64,000 bases of DNA, from NCBI GenBank assembly GCA_005406025.1, contig BGZK01001195.1:1-64000 (forward strand). The letters run 5' to 3'. Source of the stretch: Eumeta japonica (lineage: Eukaryota; Arthropoda; Insecta; Lepidoptera; Psychidae). The notes beneath the pieces are model-generated. The model ran no database searches, was not told the DNA's origin, and saw only the letters and a program-made list of their open reading frames with translations. Positions 12,081 to 24,100 of this stretch are shown here, in pieces. Numbering within the stretch: position 1 is the stretch's first letter; each line of letters begins with the position of its first letter. Position numbers and translations under genes: made by a program.

Positions 12081-12372
12081 TAGGGTTGCCGGGTCGCCAA
12101 ACCTAATAGCCGGACGGACTATCCAGTTTGGCCGGATATTTGGGTAAAAAGGCCGGACACCCTATATTATTGTGGATTCTCTATCTCAGTATTATTGTCC
12201 GCCTTTTTACGTTTCGCTCGTTTGCGAAACATAAAAAGCCAGGCAAGCCGGACACCGTTTATTTTGGCCAATATTAGGCTTTCGGCCATAGTTAGGCTTT
12301 TTGATTGCGTGTACCGCCGGACACGTATCAAAAGGCCTAACTATCCACTGTATCCGACGCCCGGCAACCCCA
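12081..12372. mobile_element. hAT-type MITE, 292 bp
   Basis: The element starts TAGGGTTGCCGGG and ends CCCGGCAACCCCA: 13-bp terminal inverted repeats with one mismatch. The left flank is ACTGCGAG and the right flank ACTGTGCGAG, which fits an 8-bp target-site duplication with a later TG insertion. Eight-bp duplications and TIRs of the (C/T)AGGGTTGCC type are typical of the hAT superfamily. The interior repeats GGCCGGA/CCGGACA words in both orientations and encodes nothing, so it must have been moved by a transposase supplied elsewhere. Confidence 0.82.
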
Positions 12373-12889
12373 ACTGTGCGAGTGTGGTATTCACCGGCCG
12401 ATTTTCGTGTTACAGCCCTTTTACCACTGCACGGCTCTACCACTAATAAACTTATTTATTTATATGTTGGATAAAATATACTACGAAAATTAAAAAAAAA
12501 ATAAAACGTTCATATTGACAATAAAGATCGTACCTATACGTAAGGTGATAATATGTTTCCCCAATACTAACCTTCATTTCCTTTTTCTAATTTTTCACTG
12601 AGATTTCGTCTTTGATTTCGATAATATTATAATGCTTTTTTTGCAGTTTTTTTTTTGTATACGAATTTCTCACGCACCATAGTTTTTAATTTGTCTTTAT
12701 ACTTTTTTTTTTTTCAGCTGCCGTCATCACCGGTTTATGCGAAAATATAAATTTAAGTACTCGAGTATGTAGGTAAATATATAATTTACAAGCACTATTG
12801 TTTTTAAATCCACATTTTGATTTATGTGATATTCAACGATCCTCATATATAAATTTATAATAGAATATCATACCAACATCTATCTACCT

Positions 12890-12977
12890 ACAGACTGTAC
12901 CTAAAAACTGATTTTTAGGTACAGTCTGTTTTATTCTTAAGTCAATACTTAAGTATCAATATACTTAAGAATAAAAC
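12890..12977. repeat. Two adjoining hairpins (cruciform-forming palindromes)
   Basis: Hairpin 1 has 18-bp perfect arms, 12890-12907 (ACAGACTGTACCTAAAAA) and 12912-12929, around a 4-nt loop. Hairpin 2 has 15-bp perfect arms, 12928-12942 (GTTTTATTCTTAAGT) and 12963-12977, around a 20-nt loop that itself holds the palindrome ACTTAAGT. The two share two bases. No coding sequence is nearby. Confidence 0.9.
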
Positions 12978-15900
12978 TTTAGTACAAAAGCAATTTGTTT
13001 AATAAAAATAGTAGTTAATAAGATATAAATGTGATATCATAATATGAAGTAACTTTTACTATTTATTTTAATTAAGTAACGTAAAGTTATGTTACCAATA
13101 ACATAAAAGAAACGAAAGATTAACATAAAAGCTTGACTTTCACCACCTAAAATTATATATTTGCACCACGTTAATGGCTAAATCAATTACTCTGATATAA
13201 ATTAAGTATTAATAAGTAACACTAAAACACAATTCGCTAATAAAACCAAATACTGACCTTAAAAACCGTAAAAAAACAAGCTAAATATTTTAAGAACGAA
13301 ATCCATGTGGATGCCTTTGACATTACGTGTGCGGTAAAAATATTTGTTTGACTCACAGACAATGGCAATGGAAAATAAAAACACTGTTGTGTTGTTTTTA
13401 TTTTTGATAACTTGGCAGCGTGCTTCTGTTACCACTATGATAATGATAAAATATATATCTTTATAGTGTGCAACCAATCACTGCAATGATAGTGATATCG
13501 TAAAAGTATGTAACATAAAAGCAAGGTGAAAAGGTTACTATTATTAATAATAGTTAATTGTTGAAAAAATATAAGAATCTAATAATGATTACCTTATTCA
13601 TGTAAGCAATTTTAATGGTTAATTTTGTAAGAACAGAACACAGTCTCTATGTTTGGAAAACTCCAAATGGTGTTATAATACGTGCGACTAACGCCAAAAA
13701 GAGTATTCTGATTTCTTACCAAACCTAGTCACTGCTGCTTGAAATATCAATCATTTGTGAAAAATGTTTAAAATTAGACAACGTAGAGTGTGAAAACGAG
13801 AAGGTAACAAATAATCAAAAAACTTAAATTACTCAAAAAATATTTCTTTTCGTTATGAAAATAAAAAAAGACATGTGTTTATGAAAAATGTGACTAAATT
13901 GGGAGCCTTACCCTTATACTCACTACATACTTCGATATTTATTTTTTATTTTTTGTTTAGATAGATTGACATTATTTATATTACTTTTTTTGTTTAAAGA
14001 GTTCATGCAACAACAATTTAACCCAACAATAGTGCGCACCATGATAGTGGGGCAAATAAATAATATATCGGTAACGTTTCTATGCGCGGCGCGGTTGCGA
14101 TACATTTCGAAAGGACGTAAGTGACGCGTCCACGGGCGAGCCGGGCGGAGGGACGTCGGCGCAGGCGGCCTTGTGCGCGAGGCTCCACCGAGGCTACGTG
14201 ACGGGGATTAATTATACGCCTAACAATATTCATTTTTAAATTTCTATACTAAAAAATCTATTGTGTATTTCTTTAAAAAATGCTTTATGTGAAAATTTTC
14301 GCAAAACTTGAGAATGGCCGCCCCGCTTTATCTTTTTAATTTTTTTGAAAACAATGAATGTTTTTGGAATCAAGAATTTTTTTGAAAACGGCTAGCGACA
14401 TTAGTTTAAAATAAGTAAAAATATTAATTTTAACATATCAACCATTTTTTTTTGGAATCAAGAAAAATATAATTTTTTATTTTGTAATTTAGAAAAAATT
14501 ATGATTTATGTATACTAAGTAAATATTGTTTGGTTGCTAATTTTGCTATTCTTTTTATAATTGAAGTCAGTGCCAAATAAAATATAGCATATGTTACTTA
14601 GGGATAGTGTAACTTTTGATTAGTGAAATAATTTTTAGAATCTGTTGAGTAGTCCCAGTAGTCATCACCTTTATAAAAACAAATTTTAGCGTCTTAAAGT
14701 ATTAGAAAGATCACAACCACAAAAAGCTGTTGATTCGTGTTTTCAATTAATTCATTACGCGACTACATCATTTTCCTATTGGGCATATGTTTCTTCTACG
14801 AGGATACGTATTAATTACCGTCCATGCTAAATCATCTTCAGATTGATGTTTTTTCCGGAAATAACTCTAGGAAGGTCATTATTTCTCGGTATATGAGTGA
14901 TATCACCATTTGCTACGCATTATTATATACAATATGGTTCAATAGAAACAAGGGTGTGCAGAGTACATTATGTAAACACGGCGCGTCACAAACTAAGAGG
15001 AAAAAGCCACGTTGAATCATTTATGAGAGGTCATTGTTGTGTACAAGATGACCTTTAAACAGCAGGCACATTAGACCTGATATTGACGACAGGCGTTATT
15101 TTTAACTATTATCGGTTTTTGGTTTTGATTTCATTGCGCAAAACGTGAAAACTTTACTATGTAAATGAAGAATCGTGACTGACGTGATGAGTAGGTTTGC
15201 TGTTTGAGACACTTCATTGAATATTTGCCCATGACATGCAGTAACATGCAGCATGCAACCCACCGCTGACCCTCGAATATGTTCTTCCACTATGAATCCT
15301 TATCCAACGAATTGAATATTGAATTGACAGAAAGCGAACACTTAAACAAGTGTTAATTTTTATTTATCTTAACCACCAATTAACAAGATACGATTTCCAC
15401 GTACGTTTCGTGTCAACTTAGCACATCCTCAGGAATATATAAACATTCACCTCTACCAGGATGTTAGGAGCGTTAAAACTACCAACAGATGCTCTCCCAA
15501 CCACTCTGTGTGACGTACATTCATGCAATTAATAGTACGTCGAGAGGCGGTAAAAACCTTCCACCGGTAGTCGCTAATAGATATGCGTGTTGATTGCCAT
15601 TGAATAACCATCACTATTTCTCAGTTTGTCGCGGACAAGCGCCGTGACGAGCGAGTGACGCCGATTTGTTAACATAAATTTGATCACTAAGCATATTATT
15701 TTTTATATTCATGTCTCTATCAAATGTTTAGTAAAATTAGATTTGTCTCTTTTCTTGTTCTTATATGCCGATATATCTATATATATTTTGTGTTTGCTTG
15801 CCAAATAGTCCTGTTTAACTTATATACATAGAATTACATTCTGTGTACACGTTTCCGACTTTTTAGTTTTGTAAATGAATAAATAAACTTTTATTCGGTC

Positions 15901-16160
15901 CACAAGAAATGAAACTGTATTTTAAAAAATCCTTAAATTAACTTAACTAAATATTAAACAACCATAAAAAAACAAAAGGCCAAAAGAGTTACCAGCTCAA
16001 CAAAATGCTGCAGCCTGAGCCACAGCGCTGATTTTCATTTGGACCCTGAAAACTGAAAATGACGCAAATAATCAAGAGGAACAGAAATTTTATATGCACA
16101 TTATGTCAATTTTAGCGTGAAACCAAATATAATGTAAACAAAAATCTACCTTCTTTTCTT
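12978..16160. other. Intergenic stretch; GC island at 14085-14215, otherwise nothing recognised
   Basis: Mostly AT-rich with no supported exon. At 14085-14215 there is a CpG-rich island (GACGCGTCCACGGGCGAGCC, GGCGGAGGGACGTCGGCGC) resembling those at 7.2 and 9.2 kb in composition. One LINE-type 3' tail lies at 14578-14700. Several short frames cross the island on both strands, but none has a recognisable domain. Confidence 0.5.
14578..14700 (+). repeat. Dispersed LINE-type 3' tail repeat
   Basis: The words AAATATAGCATATGTTACTT, GGATAGTGTAACTTT, GTGAAATAATTTTTAGAATC and TGTTGAGTAGT follow in the order of the common insect repeat tail (consensus of the form ATAGCCTATGTTACTC..GATAATGTAGCTTT..GAAAGAATTTTTAAAATCGG..CAGTAGTTT) that I know from RTE-like LINEs and related non-autonomous copies. 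Only the tail is present. Confidence 0.6.
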
Positions 16161-16167
16161 TTTCTTC

Positions 16168-16670
16168 TTATGTCATTTTTATCATTTTTAAAGATGCGGA
16201 AGGATTTTTAGAGCAGATGATCAGTAAGGCCTCAATTTGCAGTGACAAAATGTTCTCCTTTAAAAAAGCGGTTGAACGAATGAATTGATGGAATGTTATG
16301 CGATGGAGATGGAATATTGTTCCATATTTTGATAGCGGCATACTTAAAACTACCCTTAAGTGCGGCGGTTCAAAGAAGAGAAATAGTGAAACGAATAAGA
16401 CAACTGGAAGTGAACCACGTTTCTCATGAAGGTATGAGGGAGTTTTTATCTTTACAATGCCAAAAAGGAAAACAGCAAGGTGGACGAAGTGTCGCGAAGA
16501 CATATTTGCAATCCCTGCTTTATTTAAAAACGATTTTAGATGGCTTCGAGGAGGCGCACTAAAACAAAACCTACCACAAGTATTTTGTAATCGCTGTATT
16601 AATCTTTTAGTAGTCGCAAGAAGCCGAGGTTCGTACACAGTCTCAGTTTTTGATAAAAAAAAATGATTCT
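16168..16670 (-). pseudogene. C-terminal end of a non-LTR retrotransposon ORF2
   Basis: Minus-strand translation gives L-Q-N-T-C-G-R-F-C-F, H-L-K-S-F-L, N-M-S-S-R-H-F and I-K-T-P-S-Y-L, then, after a frame change and a stop, T-A-A-L-K-G-S-F-K-Y-A-A-I-K-I-W-N-N-I-P. This matches the region after the reverse-transcriptase thumb in jockey/RTE-like LINEs, where a run of the form (V/L)QN.C.R..F, S.R...H, TPSYL, FRGSF.Y.A...WN.IP is usual. The RT itself is absent upstream, so this is a 5'-truncated, mutated copy. Confidence 0.75.
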
Positions 16671-16799
16671 ACCTTATGAAGTTTATCTTAATTATTACAC
16701 TTTTTACGATATTTAAAGTGTTGTCTCTTTCAAAGGCAGCATGAATATTGCGTTTTCTAGTACTATCGAAATTTTGTTCTGTATCATGTCATATTACTA

Positions 16800-18037
16800 A
16801 GTCGGAGGAAAAGTTTGTTTAAGTGAAAAATTACAGCAAAACCTCTTTGGTTGTGCTGTTTTTAACTGGCTGGTTTTTGTACCATTAAATAGGCAACATT
16901 TTAAAGAAAGAAAAATAAAAAATTAAAATGGCATCCTGCCCTTTTTCTACTGTTTTTCTGTGCATCAAAATGAGTGAATCTGACATAGAAATTCGATACG
17001 TTTTGAAGTTTTATTACAAAAAAATTAAATTAAAAATGGGACACGAACCGCGAAAAATTTTGTGACGTTTATGGATCTAATATAGTGTCAGTAAAAGTAG
17101 TACAAAACTGGTTCGAGCATTTTCAGTCCGGTAATTTTGATGTCAAAGATGAACCTCGCTCTGGTCGACCAGTTACAGATAAAGTCAATGCCGTTTTGGA
17201 AAAAGTAGAGCAAGATAGGAACATTAATTCTTATGGCATAACTGAAAAGCTGAGAATTAACTACAAAACAGTTTAAACCCATTTGAAAAAAGCTTGATAT
17301 AGAAAAAAGCTCGATGCTTGGGTCCCACACAAGCTCAGTGAAAGAAGTCTAATGAATCGAAACTAAACTGAGCCGTTTTGGTAAAGATTGATCATTGGTA
17401 ATGAAAAATGGATTACCTTTGACAAGAACGTGCATAAAAGATCATGGTCAATAGGCAAGTAAGCTCCACAGACTATAGAAAAACCTGGACTAACTCGCAA
17501 TAAGTTAATGCTATGTATATGATGGGATTGGAAGGGCATTATTAATTATGAGCCATCGGGCAAAACCATCAATTCGGATCTCTGCTGCCGACAGCTTACA
17601 AAATTAGAGCAAGAAGTAGCGGAAAAACGGCCGTAATTTATCAACAGAAAGGGTGTGGTTTTTCATCATGATACCGCCAGACCACACATACCTTTTGCCA
17701 CTCAGCAAATATTAAGAGAGTTTGGTTGGGAAATGTTTATGTCACCATTTAGACCTGACCTTGCATCCTCTAATTCAGACTTGTTTTGGTCTCTTTTAGT
17801 AGTGTTAAGTTAACGTCATGAGAGGACTGTCAAAACTATTTGTAGCAGTTTTTTGATCAGAAGTCCCAAAATTTCTACAGCAATGGGATTGTGTCATTAC
17901 CAACAAAATGGCAACAAGTTGTTGAACAAAATGACATGCACGTATTATAATTTAAGGTAAATAACAAAATGATGAAAATTTTTCTTGAATACGTATATAA
18001 AATAAAAACAAAATACGAAAAAAATTTTTCCTTGACC
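16800..18037 (+). mobile_element. Tc1/mariner element (mariner family), inactivated
   Basis: About 1.24 kb, a normal mariner length. The ends form imperfect inverted repeats (AGTCGGAGGAAAAGTTTGTT at 16800 against GGTCAAGGAAAAATTTTTTT reading inward from 18037) and are flanked by TA on both sides (16798-16799, 18038-18039), the usual mariner target-site duplication. The interior is a degenerate mariner transposase gene. Confidence 0.85.
16970..17958 (+). pseudogene. Mariner transposase, degenerate
   Basis: A cut-and-paste DNA transposase. From the ATG near 16970 the relic runs across several frames through V-Q-N-W-F-E-H-F-Q-S-G-N-F-D, R-S-G-R-P-V, K-L-D-A-W-V-P-H, E-K-W-I-T, W-D-W-K-G-I-I, F-H-H-D-T-A-R-P-H and E-F-G-W-E. 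The family's catalytic triad is DD34D. The first Asp (usually T-G-D-E-K-W) is Asn here (I-G-N-E-K-W-I). The second (H-H-D) is kept. The third (usually A-P-S-D-Y) reads S-S-N-S-D, so it is probably lost. Several stops are also present. Confidence 0.88.
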
Positions 18038-19789
18038 TATATCTTATACTATCTAAATGCTTAGTTCAACGGTTTTTTTTTTGTGTTGAATAAACACCTT
18101 TGATTATAACACTTTTTTATTTTTTAATAATGAGTGCATCGATACATTTCTTACTTTATCGAATAGTATTTAGTTTTAGGAAGTTAATTTGATCATTAAA
18201 AAGAATTTTTAATTTAAAAACTTGTGAAATGTGAAATTTTTCGTTTTTAGGTGCAATGTCCACAATCTTTTTATTTCAATACAGGCCATCTAATTTTCCG
18301 CTGATCCGACTTTAAACTAGTTAACACGCCTCGCTTGTAGAGGCGATCAAAAATGACATATGTAAGTCCGCTAAAATAATCTCTTTTTTTCACCCCATAC
18401 CGGGCCGATAATCTCGATCAAAAATCACTTAATCACGTCGTGTGCTCAGTTGGTTTTTGGCATTGACACTCGAAAAGCCCTAAGAGTAATAGCTTTAACG
18501 TTAGAGTCACCCAGATGGAGTATTTTTAAGTGGGTAAAATTCCAGACTAACTCTGCAAGTATGACTCATGATAAAAATAAGAATCTAATATATATTGGTT
18601 GATTGGTTACAAAATCTCTCAGTTAAATAGTACGCCCTTCAGACTATTTCATTTCATTTCAAAACAGTGTGTTTCATGTATCCATGAAACACACTATTTC
18701 ACCGGAATAAACATTTCCAACCGAGTTCTAATTTAGGTTGGTTAAATATAAGTTCCTCGGATAGTTGAGTAATCCGTTGTATTAACAAATAATTCATATA
18801 ATTTAACCAACAGGATAAATCGAACTAATAATTAGGTTGGTTAAGACAATTGGTTCGCCCAAAATAAATGTGGCAAATTTATTACGGTATTCAGACTTTT
18901 GATTGAACGATATTTTTTTTCAGCATTAATTCGGTGTATCTTGTTACTTTCGAGCCAGTTTTCAATGTTCAATGCAAATTGTGATTTTGGTCATTGATTC
19001 AGGTGCTAGTTCTGACCGTCGTTCCAATTCCGATTCTGCACTCGGTTACGAAGACCGTTCCATGTAGATTTTTCCAATCTTCCTCCCGCGTTTAGTTCCG
19101 AACCCAGTCCCATACTAGATTTCCATGGCGTAAAATTACTTAACCTATATTCTGTGTTTGTTAATACCGGCCAAATGCGAATTGTACCTCGCGTGTAGAG
19201 TTAAGTACTATAAATCATTCCATTAGTCTACGGTGAAATTAAGCAAGATATTTCGTGCATATTTTTTCTTCGTTTTCTACGAGAATGTAAAGAATTACAA
19301 TTTTTATTTAGACTGTCCTATAAATTAAAACTGACGGCCTATTTTCGGTATTTATTTCCATATATTCTGGGCCAGTGTGTTCGAAGATAAGGAGCTAGCT
19401 GAGTGCTCGATTTTCTTCAAATCCTTTAAATTGTACATTTATATATATTTACAATCCTCAAACCATACACGTTCTTTTGATATGTCACATGATGCACTTG
19501 ATCATACTTTTCATAGTTTTTAATTAGCCCTCAAAATCAGAAAGCGGTTATGTACGCACACTCCACAAATTTTCTTACAGGAATAGAATCATTGGTTGTA
19601 GGACAAATATTTTTTTAACATAATGAAATAACACTACATAATATAATCTATGACAGTCGGCCATTAATTAACAAATAATACATATCGGTATTATATGTAG
19701 ACGAATAATAACAATGTTTATCGTCGTTCATTAAAAATATACAATATTCGTATTGCATGAAGATAAATGATGCAGTAAACGCGCATTTT
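18038..19789. other. Intergenic stretch with a perfect short hairpin
   Basis: No supported coding sequence. A perfect 13-bp hairpin, AGTGTGTTTCATG / CATGAAACACACT, lies at 18666-18695 with a 4-nt loop, next to repeated ATTTC words. The phrase TTAGGTTGGTTAA occurs twice (about 18733 and 18831), with AACCAAC in the opposite sense nearby. Confidence 0.5.
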
Positions 19790-20260
19790 TGGAGTTTACT
19801 CCTTAAGAATCGATTTTCATATAAGGCGCCCGGTATGAGAAAAATTTGAGGAGTAAAATCTACTGATGAATCCGCGTTACGTTTTTGGTGCGCAACTTAT
19901 TGGCGCACCTTTCACTTTTCAATCGCGTGTATGTGTATACTTGTATACTTGTCTGTATACTTGTGTGTAGGCAACGCAGCGAGGCAGCTGACGCATATAT
20001 TGTGTGTATACCTATATATATTATAAAAGTATACTGTTCAACGTTTACAAACGATATATATATATATATAGTGTATCAGTTATACAATTCTAATACGGAT
20101 CGTCACCACTGTTTTGTTTGTGTTTTAAAGTGTTCTTTTACAATGTAAATATTTATTATAAAATTTGATTTATTACTATAATTATTAATAATTACTATTA
20201 TTATCGTGAATTTTTATATGCATTATTATTATATTTGGTGAAGTGCAATTGATATAAACT

Positions 20261-20319
20261 ATGGAAGAAAGTGGTGTAAATAATAATGCTGGAATATCAA
20301 ATGAACACGTGGTTGCTCG
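20261..20319 (+). pseudogene. Exon-like start within the TIR element, function unknown
   Basis: ATGGAAGAAAGTGG opens a frame of 19 codons plus two bases that ends at a good splice donor (CG|GTAGGT). The composition (M-E-E-S-G-V-N-N-N-A-G) is protein-like but has no known motif. Being inside a TIR-bounded element, it could be the first exon of a lost transposase gene. No downstream exon was found before the right TIR. Confidence 0.35.
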
Positions 20320-20429
20320 GTAGGTTATAATTTTTCAAGGTTATTATAATAATTTATTTAATGGATTATTATTATACCATAAATAATTTTAATTAATAAT
20401 AAGACAATATTATCAAAATAACTTTAAAT

Positions 20430-20730
20430 ACCTCTTGATAATATTTTTATAATTTTAATTACAATAAATCTTCGTCTTTTTACTTAAAATTTTAAAATAC
20501 AAAATAATTGTAGATAGGTTAAAAAAATTTTTCTCTATTGCTTTTTCTTAAATTATTGGTAAAAACAAAAATTTATTCAAAATACTTTCCATAATATTTT
20601 AATAATTGTAGTTATAATTTATCTTCATTTTTTTACTAAAAATGAAAAATGAAATAATTGTAGATAGGCTAAAAAAATTTTATCTCTAATCATTTTTCTT
20701 AAATTTTTAGTCAAAACGAAATTTTTCAGT
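20430..20730. repeat. Diverged tandem duplication, period about 150 bp
   Basis: ATAATTGTAGATAGG(T/C)TAAAAAAATTTT occurs at about 20505 and 20655, with matching flanks on both sides (TAATATTTT.ATAATT, TTTTTCTTAAATT, GTAAAAAC/GTCAAAAC). Two copies only, both AT-rich and non-coding. Confidence 0.7.
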
Positions 20731-20904
20731 TAAATAAACTCTTTTTGCGTATGTTTAGACAATCGTACTCAAGGAGTAAACTCCATTCGTGCGTCGGAGC
20801 TGACACACATCTTTTGTCGCTTTCCTATCGTTTCATTAAATGTATTTTCCTGTTGCATATGTAAATAATGTCCCTTTTGATTAACTTTATTCGTTCCGTA
20901 ATAT

Positions 20905-21098
20905 TTAGAACCACGACGGCCGCTGCGGCGCTCGGCATCCCGCCCGATGTCGGCCGCGTCGGCGGGTCACCGCGGGCCGGGGGAGGGCGGGCGGCGTCTG
21001 CGCGGCGTCGTCTATTTCTCGTTTCACAGTAACCGTCTGATCTCGGTGTCGGCGCATCGTCCACTACCCACCATTGAATAATAATACATACGTACGGA
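20905..21098 (+). promoter_or_regulatory. GC-rich promoter / 5' UTR region of the Ly6-type gene
   Basis: A CpG-dense block (GGCCGCTGCGGCGCTCGGC, GGCGGGTCACCGCGGGCCGG) ends less than 200 bp before the initiator ATG at 21099. No TATA box is evident, so a dispersed CpG-type promoter is inferred. The transcription start cannot be fixed from sequence. Confidence 0.5.
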
Positions 21099-21156
21099 AT
21101 GGCTCGAGCAGGAGTTGCGGCCTTGTGCCTTGTACTGATCGCGTGCGTCGGATTCG
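21099..21156 (+). CDS. Ly6-type gene 1, exon 1 (signal peptide)
   Basis: M-A-R-A-G-V-A-A-L-C-L-V-L-I-A-C-V-G-F plus the first base of a Gly codon, ending at donor G|GTATGT (phase 1). The Met precedes a classic hydrophobic core. Confidence 0.85.
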
Positions 21157-24100
21157 GTATGTACCTGTACACAAGCTTTTGTACATTCTTCAACAGTTTT
21201 TACGTTTTTTAGCTTCGGAAGCTGTTAATAGACGGTGAACACTACTCGATTCCTATTATAGAAAACGTAAATGAAATTATATGAATATGCGTGGCGTGTA
21301 AAATCTTTAATTTTTAATGTACACGCATAATTATTTTATTTAATGTCATAGTAAAATGATTAAATTTGCTTTTTGGTTAAGATTCCTTAATAAGGTAGCG
21401 GTTACATAGAGAATTAATTTATGGCATTTAAATCTAATTTTTAGTTCGATTTTCTTAAACATTTATTTTTTGCTTTATGGGTTTTAAATATTACCTGTGA
21501 TAATACAAAACCACAATAAATAGTCTGTTTAAGTAATTGCTTAGTCTAATAAATAAAATAAATATTCACATCCTTGCTTAGGTATAATTTACCTGTTCTT
21601 GTTTGTAGTTGAAATAGCTATGTTTTTAAATGAGAATATGCTAATTCATTGGCCAAATATAAACAACAAAATGTTAATATGATTCTTGATATACTGTCCT
21701 CATTATCCAAGATCTAAAATTTTCCTACCCCTTTTCAATGTGGATGAGATTAACAATAATTTAATGTAAATTCCAATATATGTTTTACATGAAATAAATA
21801 TTTTTCATACCCAGAACAATATGATCGTATTATGAAAGTAATTAAAACAAAAAAAACATTCATGTTTTAATAATAGTAATAATAATTCTTTTTTATTATG
21901 AATAATAAAAAAGAATTATTGTTATCGGCATCAGGAATAAACCACTAATATTGTTTACCAAGCCTTCGCCGGCGGATATATGGCGCCATTAAAAAAGTTT
22001 ACGTGAAAGTATTACGGACAAACAACGAACGCACGTAGAAAAGTCACAAAGGGAAAGTCGGCCGGCCCTTTGCTGGCGGCGCGTGCGGCGTGACGGCGCG
22101 TGCTGTCGTCCATTCTCTGAGTGCGTGAAAGGAGGGCCCGATGATCCCTTTTGCCCCGTTTGTATAATCGCTATTGACAAGCGAGCCATTAATGGCCGTT
22201 AACTTCTTCGAACGTGTTACGAGTTTCTATATGACCATTTTAAAGTAACATACATATTTTAAATAATTTAACACGTTTAAATCACGGAAAATATGCGTGA
22301 AAATCGTTAAAACAGTACCTATTCATGGAGAATATATTAAGCGACACAATCGTCAAATCTTTTTGGTAAATTACGTACAATCATTTTCTTGAAAATTTTC
22401 AGTTGCGTGTTCGATTTGGTCACGCTATTTTGTTACATTAGTACGATGGGTAGCTCATTAAAGAACAAGTGTGGCAAACAAAATTTTAGTTACTATAGTA
22501 ATTTTGCTCAAATGAGTTTACTTATTGTTTAAATACTTACTGGATTCCCAACAACCGTAGTATATACAAATATCGTATTTAGCGTAAAAATATCGGTAAA
22601 ATGTTTTATTATCTAATTTTATGTTTAGATTTATTTGTCGTTATACCAGTTCATAAAATTTTATATTCACTCATTCTGATTATAATAAAACAATTAATTA
22701 ATACATTATATTTTTAATAAAATTTATATAGAAATAATTAAGACAAAAATTACTTTTAATCCACGTAATGTGTTTAGACACCCGCATCGAAGGTCAAATC
22801 AAGTTTGTTTTATACACCACCGATTAGTAAATATAGATAACAATATGTAAATTAAACTAAACACGGTAAATGAAAATGAAATCTAAATTGAAGCCAATAT
22901 AAAACATAGGTAATGGTTCGCTTTATAAACATCACGAAAAGCAAAAGGTACAATAAAAACCTGCTTTATATATTTTTGTAGGGCAACGACGTACCAAAAA
23001 TATTGCTATGATGTGTTTACCCGCGTCTGATGGAAGTCATGTTAAACACGGGAGCTGCGCGCGCACGTATTCTCGGCGTATGTTAGTTGGACCCGTTCCA
23101 GTCGATTTACGAGGTTACGCTGAACGCGACTGGGTGGCTATACTTATATCAAAAATTCTTAAGTATGGTCTCTTTAAAGGCGTATGAATACCACAGGTCT
23201 ATACGAAATAACTAGATAAAAAAGAAGTTTTTCAAATGTCTTCCACCTAATATTTTTCTACCGCATGAATATATCTACATATGGTAGAAAATTATGTAGT
23301 GAAAAAGACAAAAAATCGATTCTTTCCTATCACAACAGGGTTTTGGAAAATTCAAGTAATTAAATTTGTAAAATTTCCACTTTTTAACGTTATATATTAA
23401 TTAAATACATACACGGAAGTCTTTAAAATTATTTAAAAACAACCAGTATTTTTGGACTTTATAGTTAAATCCAACCTTTTGACAAATTCAATTTAAACAA
23501 TGAACGGTACTAATCGTTTTATCTTATTAATCGGTAATTTATCATTGAACGCGTTTCTATAACTAATGAAATCTATAACTAAATTATAGATTTATCGGTT
23601 TTCTTAACGTGATATGATAAGTTTAAATGTGACTTCAAAAACGTAATATTGTATCGTTGCTGTTGAAATGTTCCATCTGTCTTTCATAATACTGAACGCA
23701 TTGATTCAAACATTTTCGATCAATTTGTTGTAACATCATGAATAAAAGTGGCACGTCCATTCTATTTAAGCGACTTTCACGATCCATGACACCGCGTGTA
23801 GATTATGTACTTGAATCGGGAGTCGCTCTGACTCGAGTGTCAATTAGAGCCTTAGTCACCGGCTGACGTAATGTCGGCCATGCCGCGACCTTCGGCCGGC
23901 ATAAACACGAATTACATAAGAATACCTTAAATGAAATATGGAAATAATAAATATTTTATATATAGGGAATATAAATATATATTACTAGTTTGTAAAGGAT
24001 GTTCAAGATTAATAAATACATACATTGTAATGTTTTGTAAGTATTAATTGCCATGTAATAAAAGATTACATTGGATTATAGTATCATTATGTGGAATATT

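Larger units (their letters stand above)
19790..20785. mobile_element. DNA element with GGAGTTTACTCC terminal inverted repeats (about 1 kb)
   Basis: TGGAGTTTACTCCTTAAG at 19790-19807 is matched in reverse complement by 20768-20785 (one mismatch), and similarity continues a few bases on each side (ACGC..C outside, ATCGATT/ACGATT inside). The core is itself palindromic. The interior holds an exon-like start with a donor site (20261-20319) and a tandem duplication (20430-20730). This suggests an internally deleted or non-autonomous DNA transposon of a superfamily I cannot name. The true ends may lie slightly outside the given limits. Confidence 0.6.
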
